From NCBI GenBank assembly GCA_028869255.1, contig CP110972.1, forward strand, positions 4,159,001-4,223,000: a DNA stretch of 64,000 nucleotides, read 5' to 3'. This document shows positions 55,164 to 63,049 of the stretch, one piece after another. The notes beneath the pieces were generated by a model, which did not search any database, was not told where the DNA came from, and saw only the letters and a program-made list of their open reading frames with translations. Source of the stretch: Pseudomonas poae (GTDB taxonomy: Bacteria; Pseudomonadota; Gammaproteobacteria; Pseudomonadales; Pseudomonadaceae). The stretch's first letter is position 1. Each line of letters opens with the position of its first letter. A program made the position numbers and the translations under genes.

Positions 55164-55769
55164 TCACACCTCCCCGTCCAGATCCACCATTTTGATTTTG
55201 CGATCAAAGAAGTGTCGCCAGTGTTCGGTCAGTGTGAACTCATCAATGCTCACCACATCAATGATTCCGAGCTTCGCCCACTCAGCAAATTTCGCATTGT
55301 TGTACACGAAGGGGTTTCGCAGAACTCCAGAACCAAGATCCAAGGTCATCAACCGCAGACTGAGCAAGGCGCCATTTTTGTACTCCACCCCGCCATAGCG
55401 GCACAGCACGGTGTCTACCTGTTTCACACCGAAGGAGTTGAGCGCTTCGATCTCCAGATTAACTGCCGGATAAAAGAAACGCCCATCGCCACGAGCAACC
55501 ACTTCGGCATAGGCGGTGCTGCTTTTGAAAGCGCGCTGGTCGTCATCGCTGATACTCAGGTTGCCGCCTTTGTAGATCCGGGCGTTGAGCAGTGTCATCG
55601 CGGACGGCGTCTTCACCAGTCGCAGGACCGCAGCTTCGCAATTTTCGAGCAGTACAAAGGCGAGACGCGGATCGCTACCGAAGCGGTAGACTCCGACGCC
55701 AAAGACAACGGTGGCGAGCGACAACAGTAGACCCATGCAGATGAATGAACGCGTGATGATCGGTCGCAC
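55164..55769 (-). CDS. Membrane-anchored periplasmic protein, candidate immunity (copy 2, full length)
   Basis: A 201-residue protein with an N-terminal membrane anchor (about 8-30) and a periplasmic domain that I do not recognise (FVLLENCEAAVLRLVKTPSA near 38-57). It starts with GTG at 55769. A truncated near-copy lies at 56231-56524, and the upstream flanks are also alike, so the two arose by tandem duplication. It is the last gene of the inserted secretion module. Immunity to the neighbouring effector is inferred from position only. Confidence 0.65.
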   Translation of the reverse strand: MRPIITRSFICMGLLLSLATVVFGVGVYRFGSDPRLAFVLLENCEAAVLRLVKTPSAMTLLNARIYKGGNLSISDDDQRAFKSSTAYAEVVARGDGRFFYPAVNLEIEALNSFGVKQVDTVLCRYGGVEYKNGALLSLRLMTLDLGSGVLRNPFVYNNAKFAEWAKLGIIDVVSIDEFTLTEHWRHFFDRKIKMVDLDGEV

Positions 55770-55880
55770 GTTATTTCTCCCAGATGGAAAAGTGCGAACG
55801 TACCACCGGTTTTCAATCGAGTCTGTCGGCTCGGTCTGTCAGACAGCGGTTATTTTGTGACAACTCAAACTAACCGAGCG

Positions 55881-56189
55881 TTAATTTTTCCGAATTGATT
55901 TTTTTGGAATACATGTCGCTTGAAGCAGCGCACTGATGAAAGCGATCCATCGAACCCAATCGTTATTCACCAGAAACTCCAAGGGGGAGGAAAAAAGAAA
56001 AATTGAGCCGTAACGGGCCACACTAAACTGAGCCGCCCCCCAAAGCAGAACACCTACCAAGCACACCCAAAACCACTTCTCGCTAAAGTTATCGCCCGAA
56101 AGCTTTCTACTGACCAAGCGACAGACTAAAAATACCGAAAGAGACATTACAAAATAAATTACGGTTAAAAAAACCTGGTCAGCGTCCAT
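55881..56189 (-). CDS. Small three-helix membrane protein, candidate immunity (copy 2)
   Basis: A 102-residue protein with about three transmembrane helices (near 5-25, 37-56, 75-95), starting MDADQVFLTVIYFVMS. A second ATG lies three bases upstream (56192). The start overlaps by 11 bases a fossil effector 3' end, exactly as copy 1 overlaps the intact effector. Multi-helix membrane proteins are the normal partners of effectors that damage the inner membrane. Confidence 0.65.
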   Translation of the reverse strand: MDADQVFLTVIYFVMSLSVFLVCRLVSRKLSGDNFSEKWFWVCLVGVLLWGAAQFSVARYGSIFLFSSPLEFLVNNDWVRWIAFISALLQATCIPKKSIRKN

Positions 56190-56235
56190 CATTTTTAGAC
56201 TCTTTATATAAGGCATCGACCGTAGCTAAATCAGC
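56179..56235 (-). pseudogene. Fossil 3' end of a DUF4225-like effector
   Basis: Eighteen codons plus TGA read ADLATVDALYKESKNDGR. They align without gaps to the C-terminus of the intact effector (ADGFTMGSMYKETAEDGR), with 10 of 18 residues identical. The fossil overlaps the membrane-protein start in the same way. Everything upstream is replaced by the truncated periplasmic copy 1. Confidence 0.7.
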
Positions 56236-56524
56236 AATCATCGCCACGGGCAACCACTTCGGCATAGGCGGTGCTACTTTTGAAAGCGCGATGGTCGTCA
56301 TCGCTGATACTTAGGCTGCCGCCTTTGTAGATCCGTGTGTTGAGCAGGGTCATCGCAGACGGTGTCTTCACCAGTCGCAAGTCGGCGGCTTCGCAGTTTT
56401 CGAGCAGTACGTACGGCGCGGCGTGTGTGTTGCCGAAGCGGTAGAAACCCAAGGCAACGATGAAGATGAAAATGAACAACGCCAGCACCAAACTGATCAG
56501 GGAACGCTTGATGACAGGTCTCAC
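56231..56524 (-). pseudogene. Truncated periplasmic candidate immunity protein (copy 1)
   Basis: A 97-residue remnant of the 201-residue protein at 55164. Residues 1-95 match the full copy closely (LLENCEAADLRLVKTPSAMT; YAEVVARGD), starting with GTG at 56524. Then the frame runs into the effector fossil and stops (ARGDDC). The membrane anchor is intact but half of the periplasmic domain is missing, so it is probably not functional. Confidence 0.7.
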
Positions 56525-56619
56525 GTGATTTCTCCCGGAGAGAAAAATGCGAAGGTATCATCGGTTTTCAATCGAGTCTGTCAGCTCGGCCTGTCAGCCA
56601 GCGGTTGCTTTCGTGGCAA

Positions 56620-56929
56620 CTATCGCTTGTACGGTTTTTTGCTCGGAATGCTCGCTGCCTGTAATAGAACACTGATGAATGCAATCCATCGCACCCAGTA
56701 GTTTTGCACAAGAAAATCCAGTGGCTGTGTAAAGAACAAAATAGACCCGTTTTTAGACACACCGTATTGCATCGCCCCCCCATAGCAAGACTCCAGCAAG
56801 GGACATCAAAAACCATATACCCCTAAAACACTCACTGGAAAAATACCTGATAACGGCACGCCAAAATAAAAAACCCAACATAGAAACAACAAAATATATA
56901 ACGGTAACAAAAAGCTGATCACCGTCCAT
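56620..56929 (-). pseudogene. Small membrane candidate immunity protein (copy 1), frameshifted
   Basis: Reading from ATG at 56929 gives MDGDQLFVTVIYFVVS, a clear homologue of copy 2. A seven-base G run (56775-56781 on the plus strand as C) shifts the frame after LAGVLLWG. Removing one G restores AMQYGVSKNGSILFF and a normal end KKPYKR at 56620. The start overlaps the effector stop by 11 bases, so it is the cognate gene. The extra base may be a mutation or a sequencing error. Confidence 0.7.
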
Positions 56930-57647
56930 CTTCAGCAGTTTCCTTATACATGGAACCCATCGTAAACCCGTCAGCGGTCATATCTACTGCGAAAGCCTGT
57001 TTGCTCGTATTGATATACGCACGTTGATAATCACCACGAACATAACGAAACAGGCGCCAAGAGTCAGGTTTCAATACCAACCGGCCTAAACCATAGGCAG
57101 ACATCAATAAGTCTGCGCCTCCATAGGCCATATTCCCTTCAAATTCGTCACCGCCCATCACTTTGGAAACTTCGTGATAACCCTTACGCACAGATCCTTG
57201 GGTATCCGTGCGGTCCTCCCATAGATTGCGTGCAGTTTCATAAGTGTTATTAGCACCATGCGCCATCAATGGCGCGCCTGCCACCAGACAAAGCGTGCCA
57301 ACAGAGCCGTAGCAAATCCCTGCCCCCGCCGCGAACTGCAATACACCAGCGACCACCCCGACACCCTTTTGAGCAATTTCCAGTGACTGCTCAAGCAGGC
57401 TTTTTTGCTCGTCCTCCAAGTCGCGAAGACCCTGCTCCGGTGATTTTCTACCCTGCTCCACATCGTGGACGATACTTCTCGCGTAATACGCCACTTCACG
57501 ATTGAATTGCAGACGTAACACACCATCTTGGATATGGCGGGCGCTCACGGTACAAGCTTGGTTAGCAAGGATGCTTCCAGCGCGGCTGACTTGCCAAAAG
57601 TCGCAGCTGCCTGGTTCGTTGCCGCCATTCTTATCCCTGAACGGCAT
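56919..57647 (-). CDS. DUF4225-like candidate type VI effector
   Basis: A 242-residue protein resembling the DUF4225 proteins that often follow hcp in Pseudomonas. Segments: ACTVSARHIQDGVLRLQFNR near 32-51, a long glycine/alanine-rich hydrophobic stretch GVGVVAGVLQFAAGAGICYG near 95-114 that continues for about 20 residues, and RLFRYVRGDYQRAY near 204-217. The hydrophobic hairpin suggests membrane insertion. The ATG overlaps the full-length hcp stop (TGATG), and the 3' end overlaps the membrane immunity candidate. Delivery by Hcp is inferred from this coupling. Confidence 0.68.
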   Translation of the reverse strand: MPFRDKNGGNEPGSCDFWQVSRAGSILANQACTVSARHIQDGVLRLQFNREVAYYARSIVHDVEQGRKSPEQGLRDLEDEQKSLLEQSLEIAQKGVGVVAGVLQFAAGAGICYGSVGTLCLVAGAPLMAHGANNTYETARNLWEDRTDTQGSVRKGYHEVSKVMGGDEFEGNMAYGGADLLMSAYGLGRLVLKPDSWRLFRYVRGDYQRAYINTSKQAFAVDMTADGFTMGSMYKETAEDGR

Positions 57648-58132
57648 CACGCGTCACCACCCCAAGAACTGTACCCGGTCGTTCCAGCAAGGTGGTGGAC
57701 CCAAGTGATGCTCCGATAACGAATAGCAACATGCTCCTAGGGTTCAGCGTCATTTTGTAAAATGACATGCGGCATATCCAACGTCAGGTCCGAAATGACG
57801 CCGCCCTCAATTGATATCGAATAGAATTTTTCCTGTTGCCCGAAAGAAGACACACGATAAAAACTAATCGTACATTGAATTTCTTCTCGACTTGAAAGAG
57901 CTTGTGCCAGCAACGGTGAAGACTTATCGACATTTTTTGTTAGGACAATTGGCCGATGCGTCGGCTTATCGACATTCCCGAGATTTGCCATGTTATGGCT
58001 ATAGGAAAGTACCATGATCTCATCGAGATGCCCTGGCTGGCATTTATTACCTATCGAGCTCTGACCTGAACATCCTGCCGAAATCAATCCTTGAATCTTA
58101 CCAGTGATCGACATATATCCAGTGTTCGCCAT
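57647..58132 (-). pseudogene. hcp: Hcp, type VI secretion tube/effector-carrier protein, with in-frame amber stop
   Basis: The frame reads as an Hcp-family protein of 161 codons from MANTGYMSITGKIQGLISAG to GYSSWGGDA. At codon 132 (57737-57739) a TAG stands where the family has Gln (QNDAEP-Q-EH). The reading after it, EHVAIRYRSITWVHHLAGTT, is the intact Hcp C-terminus. As it stands the product is 131 residues and lacks the last strands. Hcp forms hexameric rings that carry effectors. It is translationally coupled to the effector gene. Confidence 0.85.
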
Positions 58133-58240
58133 GGGTGCCTTTCCTTGTAATAAACCAATCGGCTGAGCAGGCTATTACAGCAACCCAAAGCGCAGTTGTA
58201 GGACGCTTCTGTATTTCAAAGAAATCTGAAACTCGAAGTT

Positions 58241-58558
58241 TCAAACTGTCTGCGTCGCCAGGTATTTACGCAGTTGTGTTTCGCCCTCGTCCGCATCCAG
58301 ATTCGACGGTTCAGCGTTGCGCTGCCATTTTGGCAATAGCTCCAACGCCGTAACCTTCGCGCCCTGAGCCTGGAAGACTGCCGCTGCGAGGATCGCCGCT
58401 TGCACATCACCTCTCACATCACTGATGGGCGACTCGCGGTTGAAGGCTTGCCACAGGAAAAGCTCTTCGGCACTCATTTGCTGGATCAGCTCATGTAAGG
58501 TCTTGCCGAGCCGCAGAGCCAACGCCATGAGAAAACCCAACTCAGGCTCTGCGCTCAA
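58241..58558 (-). CDS. Tail assembly chaperone T region, made as a G-T fusion
   Basis: A 105-residue frame following gpG in the -1 frame, with the typical gpT content (FLMALALRLGKTLHELIQQM near 9-28). It has no good start of its own (TTG at 58558). It is best read as the second part of a GT fusion made by -1 frameshifting at 58561-58567, as in lambda. The fusion would be about 260 residues. It normally precedes the tape measure directly; here the type VI module intervenes. Confidence 0.82.
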   Translation of the reverse strand: MSAEPELGFLMALALRLGKTLHELIQQMSAEELFLWQAFNRESPISDVRGDVQAAILAAAVFQAQGAKVTALELLPKWQRNAEPSNLDADEGETQLRKYLATQTV

Positions 58559-59022
58559 GCGTTTCCCGCCATGTCCACGGGGTCAGGTGAGTCGGCTTCA
58601 ACACGGACACCGCTCAAATCAAATGCTCTAGCTACCAACCGGTCATGCACAGGGCTAAACGCCTCAGCCAATTCATCGACATCGTCGTCGCTAAACAGCC
58701 GGCGACCCGACAACTCAAACAACGTCCGCGCTAATACAAATGCATACAGGGGCACGCTGAACACCTCAATCAGCGGTTCTTCGGGCTGATCCTCATCCTC
58801 CATAACAGGCGGTTGCGCACTCAACCCCGCCGCCACACGCGCCTGCCGAACCTGCTCCAGCGCCCGCCGTCGATACTCCAACCAATCCCCTGCGCTCAGC
58901 GCACGAATCACCACCGTCGCGCCCTCCCACTCTTCCACCTGCACACTCTCATGTTTGAAATTGCGCAGAGGGTCGAGGATTTTGTCGCGCAGGTCGCTAT
59001 CGCTGGTTCTTGCACGTGGCAT
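58555..59022 (-). CDS. Tail assembly chaperone G
   Basis: A 155-residue acidic/helical chaperone that lies between the tail tube and T, as gpG does. Segments include VEEWEGATVVIRALSAGDWLEY near 30-51 and LARTLFELSGRRLFSDDDVDEL near 96-117. The ATG at 59022 shares one base with the tail-tube stop. The last codons carry the slippery heptamer GGGAAAC in frame just before TGA. Confidence 0.85.
   Translation of the reverse strand: MPRARTSDSDLRDKILDPLRNFKHESVQVEEWEGATVVIRALSAGDWLEYRRRALEQVRQARVAAGLSAQPPVMEDEDQPEEPLIEVFSVPLYAFVLARTLFELSGRRLFSDDDVDELAEAFSPVHDRLVARAFDLSGVRVEADSPDPVDMAGNA
58561..58567 (-). other. Programmed -1 ribosomal frameshift site (GGGAAAC) of G/GT
   Basis: The zero-frame codons are GCG GGA AAC GCT TGA, so G-GGA-AAC is an XXXYYYZ heptamer in the correct phase. 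Lambda uses GGGAAAG at the same place. A slip of -1 leads straight into the T frame. Confidence 0.8.
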
Positions 59023-59492
59023 CACGCACCTCCATTGGCTGTATCGAAGCTGACCGCCCCAGTGATCCGCACATTAAACGTGCCATTCACCGTGCTATTC
59101 GGCGCGGCGTCCCAGGTGAACTGGGTCACCAGCCCAAGAAACAACGAGCTGGTTTTGTCCTTGAACATCACTTTGAACGCACGCGCCTCGCCGTCATCCC
59201 GCGCTTCGCGCAGTACGGTCTGCGCCTCGTCATCCGCCTTCCAGTTGCCGGACATGCTGAAGGTGCCGTTGTCCGCCAATCCGGTGGTGAACTCCTTGGC
59301 GTCGCTGGCCAGGGTGGTGGTTTCGATCTCGTCGGACTGCCCACCCTGGAACTGCGGCTGCTTGATGGTCACCGAGAGGTCGGCGAACACCAAGGTGTCG
59401 TCCGTAGGGTCGGCGGTGCTGGTTTTCGACACGCTGACCTGCGTGCCTTGGGATTTTACGTACTTGGATTTGGTCGGCGTCTGGCTGGCCAT
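59022..59492 (-). CDS. Major tail tube protein, lambda V-like
   Basis: A 156-residue beta-rich protein (SKYVKSQGTQVSVSKT at 9-24; FTTGLADNGTFSMSGNW near 68-84). It lies after two head-tail joining genes and before gpG, which is the tail-tube position. Tube proteins of this kind share ancestry with Hcp, the gene inserted nearby. Confidence 0.88.
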   Translation of the reverse strand: MASQTPTKSKYVKSQGTQVSVSKTSTADPTDDTLVFADLSVTIKQPQFQGGQSDEIETTTLASDAKEFTTGLADNGTFSMSGNWKADDEAQTVLREARDDGEARAFKVMFKDKTSSLFLGLVTQFTWDAAPNSTVNGTFNVRITGAVSFDTANGGA

Positions 59493-59500
59493 GGTGCCTC

Positions 59501-59848
59501 CTAGGGTTGCAGGGTGTACTCCCAGCTCACGCGGAACAGGCGTGTGTCGGGCTCGTAGTCATCGGGTAAACGCATCGCCTCGCTGACGCAAAAATCGGGG
59601 CCGCTGGCGGACATCAGGTCGAAGGCTTGTTCGGCCAGGAGGATCGCTTCGCGTTTGCTCAGCGCCCAGGCGTCGATCTGGATTTGCGCGTCGGTTGAGC
59701 CGTCCCAACCGGAAAGTGTCCAGCCTGCGCCGCCGCTGATCAGGGTCCAGGTGATGCGTGGGGACGCGGCATCGGTTGGGGCGATTTCCGGGTACACGCG
59801 ACCGTCGGCCAAGGTGCCGATGCGGGCGACGATGGCGGTTTCGATCAT
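59501..59848 (-). CDS. Tail terminator/completion protein, DUF3168-like
   Basis: A 115-residue protein (MIETAIVARIGTLADGRVYP start; DAQIQIDAWALSKREAILLA near 53-72). This is the pattern of DUF3168/lambda U-type tail completion proteins. The start overlaps the gp10-like stop by four bases and it precedes the tail tube gene. Confidence 0.85.
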   Translation of the reverse strand: MIETAIVARIGTLADGRVYPEIAPTDAASPRITWTLISGGAGWTLSGWDGSTDAQIQIDAWALSKREAILLAEQAFDLMSASGPDFCVSEAMRLPDDYEPDTRLFRVSWEYTLQP

Positions 59849-60261
59849 CGGGCGAGCAGTGCCTGGTCGATGGCCTGGACGAGTTTGCTGCGCACTGCGC
59901 CTTCGATATCAGGAAGGCTGCGGTCCCAGGTTGGGCGGATGAAGGGTTTGGCGGTCATATTCGAGGTACCGAGCTCCAGAAAGCGCCAGTAGAAAGGCGC
60001 AGGGGAATTCTTCGGCCGCCGCACGCTGACACCCGCCACGGCGGCGCCTGGTGTGTCCCGTTGGCGCAGGCGTTTAGCAACGATGTGTTTTTGCAATTTC
60101 CCGCTGCGGATGGGCGCGCTCTTGCGGGTGCGGTCCTGGGCTACGCGGGCTCCGGCCAATGTGGCATCGCGCACCACTTTGTTGGAAGTGGCTTTGGCCA
60201 GCCGCTGGAAGTCAGCTTCCAGCTCGGCGAAACCGAGGAAACGTAACGAGGTATCAAGCAT
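59845..60261 (-). CDS. HK97 gp10-like head-tail/tail completion protein
   Basis: A 138-residue basic protein of the HK97 gp10 family (FAELEADFQRLAKATSNKVV near 11-30; PFYWRFLELGTSNMTAKPFI near 89-108). The late FLELGT motif is characteristic. It overlaps the adaptor gene upstream by eight bases and the DUF3168-like gene downstream by four. Confidence 0.87.
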   Translation of the reverse strand: MLDTSLRFLGFAELEADFQRLAKATSNKVVRDATLAGARVAQDRTRKSAPIRSGKLQKHIVAKRLRQRDTPGAAVAGVSVRRPKNSPAPFYWRFLELGTSNMTAKPFIRPTWDRSLPDIEGAVRSKLVQAIDQALLAR

Positions 60262-60577
60262 TGGCCTTCACCGTTTTACACATCAGCTTGAGTTCGCATC
60301 GGGCGTAATCCAGCAGGGCCGCTTCGATCATGTAGAAGGTGTCGCCATTCACCACGCGCATGCCGGAGACGATGCCCTGGCGTGGGCGGATCAACACTTC
60401 CGCAGTCACTTCCCGTTGCTCCTGAGCTGCCGCCATCCAGGCTCTGCCGGAGACCGGGCGGATCTCTGCCCAAGTCTCGCCAACGTCCAGCCAGACTTCG
60501 ATCCATCCACCGATATCGTCTTGCACGCGAGTCAGGCGTTGTAGCGTCACCCGATGGCGCAGGCGACCGGCACGCAT
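60254..60577 (-). CDS. Head-tail adaptor (head closure) protein
   Basis: A 107-residue protein with the head-closure pattern RLRHRVTLQRL near 5-15, WAEIRPVSGRAWM near 35-48 and IVSGMRVVNGDTFYMI near 69-84. The ATG at 60577 shares a base with the gp6-like stop (TGATG). Confidence 0.88.
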   Translation of the reverse strand: MRAGRLRHRVTLQRLTRVQDDIGGWIEVWLDVGETWAEIRPVSGRAWMAAAQEQREVTAEVLIRPRQGIVSGMRVVNGDTFYMIEAALLDYARCELKLMCKTVKANA

Positions 60578-60918
60578 CACACACCCAAATTTCGGCGGAA
60601 CGGTGCGAGTAAGGATCGCGAGCCGGTGGGCAAATCAGTGCGACCGGTTTCACTGAACAGGTCGATACGGCTGTCGTAAAAGTGCCCGAGGATCAGCAGG
60701 CAGGCGGCGAGGATCGACGGGGTGATCAGCAGTGGATCGTGCCCGGCGTCGCCCGCGAGAACGGCCTGTTCCAGATCGGATGTGCTGGCAAAGAAGCGCC
60801 GCTGCAGGTACTGCATCGCGGCATCTTCCGCTGCATCCAGATAGCGTTGCACCAACGGCTGATCAACCGGCTCGGCGCGCAGGTGGAGCATTGCGATGTC
60901 GATGTCGATCACGCTCAT
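60577..60918 (-). CDS. Head-tail connector protein, HK97 gp6-like
   Basis: A 113-residue helical protein (HLRAEPVDQPLVQRYLDAAE near 11-30; PSILAACLLILGHFYDSR near 65-82). This is the gp6 connector pattern. I chose the ATG at 60918; a TTG two codons earlier is possible. It follows the capsid gene. Confidence 0.87.
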   Translation of the reverse strand: MSVIDIDIAMLHLRAEPVDQPLVQRYLDAAEDAAMQYLQRRFFASTSDLEQAVLAGDAGHDPLLITPSILAACLLILGHFYDSRIDLFSETGRTDLPTGSRSLLAPFRRNLGV

Positions 60919-60920
60919 GA

Positions 60921-62156
60921 TCAAGCAGCCTTGAGCCGGCGACCTTCTGGCGCAGGCACCGTGAAGGGGCCATGAATAAAGGCTTCGGGGCGCTTCACGG
61001 CCAGGGCGACACGTTCTTCGCAGCGGATGGAGATCAGGTTTTTCTCGAAGTCATCCGCGTTCTCGGTGCTGATCACTACGTTGGCGTCTTCACGGTCGAA
61101 CAACTGCGCGCCAGTGCGGAAGGCGCCGGTCAGGAACTTGCCCTCGAAGCCGCTGGCCTCGGTCGCGACCACCGGTAAGCCCCATAACATTGGCCCGGCG
61201 AGGCCCAGAGGGTTGGCGAGGATGTAGCGGCCCAGCGTGTCTTTGGTCAGTTCGATCTTGGCCCAGTCGATGAAGTGCAGAACGTGACCGCTGGAGGGCA
61301 GTCGTGCGAGCTGGGCTTGCAGCATTGCCAGGCGTAGGTCATCGATGCCCGATTGCTCTTGTACCGAAAAGGCCGGGGCGAATGCCGAGGCTTGGGGCAC
61401 TATGCCGTGGAGGTGGACACCGGTGCCGTCGCCGAACAGGATCTCATCTTCCTCCACGTACTTGAGGCCGTAGCGCATTTCGATGTCGATGGTGGATTGC
61501 AGTTGGGTGAAGTCATCGAGGATTTGCTTGGCGGCTTTGAACATATGCGCGAGGGTGGAGACGGCGGTGATTTTGATGTCGAACTTGATGTCCGAATAGG
61601 GTTTGGCCTGCCCCTCTGGCACAACAGCGGCTGCGTTGGTGAAGCCGGTTTGTTGGACCCAGAAGATTGCTGGCGCGGTGGTTCGGCCTGGGGCAATCAG
61701 ATCGCGGATGAACAGGCGTTGTTTGGGTAAGGAGTCGATGCCGGGGAGGCGTTGGGGTTCGACGACGCCTTCGGGAATGTCCTTGGAGAGCAACGCGGCA
61801 TTCACCGGAATGCTGATGCGCTTGCCGCCTTCAACGCTGGAGGCGAAGGCTTTGAGGGCTTCGCTTTTGACCACACAGGCGCCGAGGCTGTCTTGGGGCT
61901 GGGATGCTGTTGGGCTGGGCAGTCGAGCGAACTCTTGCTCAATCTCGCCAAGCCGGGTTTTCAGCTGGATTTCGGCTTCGGTCAGACTGTTGAATTTCAG
62001 CGCCAGTTCATCGACGGCTGCCTTGGTTTGCTCGGATAAACTGCCAGCCTTGCGCGCTTCGCTCATGGCCTCCTCGGCCTGCTTGCTGAAGGCGCTGGAG
62101 GCACGTTCCAGCTCGGCGGAGACCTGTTTGAGCAGGTCGTGGGTGGTGTCGGACAT
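60921..62156 (-). CDS. HK97-fold major capsid protein
   Basis: A 411-residue capsid precursor. The first 105 residues are a coiled-coil delta/scaffold domain (EQTKAAVDELALKFNSL near 41-57) that the head protease would remove. The HK97 fold follows, with RLPGIDSLPKQRLFIRDLI near 137-155 and a late VAVKRPEAF-type segment. It lies three bases after the protease stop and before gp6. Confidence 0.93.
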   Translation of the reverse strand: MSDTTHDLLKQVSAELERASSAFSKQAEEAMSEARKAGSLSEQTKAAVDELALKFNSLTEAEIQLKTRLGEIEQEFARLPSPTASQPQDSLGACVVKSEALKAFASSVEGGKRISIPVNAALLSKDIPEGVVEPQRLPGIDSLPKQRLFIRDLIAPGRTTAPAIFWVQQTGFTNAAAVVPEGQAKPYSDIKFDIKITAVSTLAHMFKAAKQILDDFTQLQSTIDIEMRYGLKYVEEDEILFGDGTGVHLHGIVPQASAFAPAFSVQEQSGIDDLRLAMLQAQLARLPSSGHVLHFIDWAKIELTKDTLGRYILANPLGLAGPMLWGLPVVATEASGFEGKFLTGAFRTGAQLFDREDANVVISTENADDFEKNLISIRCEERVALAVKRPEAFIHGPFTVPAPEGRRLKAA

Positions 62157-62159
62157 GGT

Positions 62160-62921
62160 TTATCCTCCCGGTTGCTGTGGGATGGCAGCCCGAAGCCGGG
62201 CCAGGGCGAGTTCCAGTTCAGTCACAGGGTTGTGCTGCAAGCGGTTCAGGTAACGGCGTGCCAGAAGGCCTGCCGGTTTTGCGCCTTGCTTGATAGCGTC
62301 AGAGGCAAGTAAATCGTCGGCAAAACCCTGCTCAACGGCGGCGCTACCGGCGATCCAACTGTCGGCGTTCATCAGTTGTTGCATTGCGTCTTGGGAGTCG
62401 CCGGTGCGGGCGGCGTAGATGTCTGCCATGGCCTGATCGAACGGCGCCAGCCTCTCCGCCATATCCATCAGGTCATAACGATTGCCCATGGCAACGACCC
62501 AGCAGTTGTGGATGTTCAGGAACCCGGCACGAGCGATGCGAACCTCATCTCCGGCCATTGCGACAATTGATGCTGCCGATGCGGCCAGTCCCAATACCTT
62601 GATGACGACCTTGCCGGAGTACTCCCGCAGCAGGTTGTATATCGCCAGGCCTTCGAACATGTCGCCGCCGGGTGAGTTGACGTTCACCGTGACATCGGCG
62701 CCGTGGATAGCGCGTAACGCGGCGGCGATTCGTTTGGCGGTGACGCCTTCGCCGGTCCAGGGATCGAAGCCGATGGGGTCGAAGATCGAGATCGTGTGCT
62801 CATCCTCGTTGGCGGCTTGGATCGAGGGATTCCAGCGCTCCAACGCCAAGGGCCGAACTTCGCCGGACAGGTCTGGACAAGATGGCAGCCGAGGCAAAGG
62901 GAGCAATGAACGAGTCGCCAT
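62160..62921 (-). CDS. ClpP-type phage head maturation protease
   Basis: A 253-residue serine protease of the ClpP/S14 type that matures phage heads. The nucleophile is Ser115 (GLAASAAS) and the histidine His138 (NIHNC); NVNSPGGDMFEG (near 80-91) is the conserved binding stretch. I chose the ATG at 62921, preceded by GGAGA. It normally overlaps or follows the portal gene; here an opposite-strand kinase gene lies upstream instead. Confidence 0.93.
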   Translation of the reverse strand: MATRSLLPLPRLPSCPDLSGEVRPLALERWNPSIQAANEDEHTISIFDPIGFDPWTGEGVTAKRIAAALRAIHGADVTVNVNSPGGDMFEGLAIYNLLREYSGKVVIKVLGLAASAASIVAMAGDEVRIARAGFLNIHNCWVVAMGNRYDLMDMAERLAPFDQAMADIYAARTGDSQDAMQQLMNADSWIAGSAAVEQGFADDLLASDAIKQGAKPAGLLARRYLNRLQHNPVTELELALARLRAAIPQQPGG

Positions 62922-63049
62922 ATAAATCTCCGATGGGTGATGCAAACCTGGGAACCAAATCTCGATAAGCAGAAAAATTAGAATGCTTAGGGTTAGCCCT
63001 CGAAAGGCAAAATGCTACTATCGCTGTTTATTCAGAGGGAATTGGGGTT
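62922..63049. promoter_or_regulatory. Divergent region between head protease and kinase
   Basis: A 128-base gap. A GAGGGAATTGGGG ribosome-site region precedes the kinase ATG. The late operon seems to start or restart here, but I see no clear phage promoter. Confidence 0.4.

Noticed and set aside
56568..56816. 82-codon minus-strand frame
   Set aside because: It is the out-of-phase reading of the frameshifted membrane immunity copy; it only shares part of the correct frame upstream of the G run.
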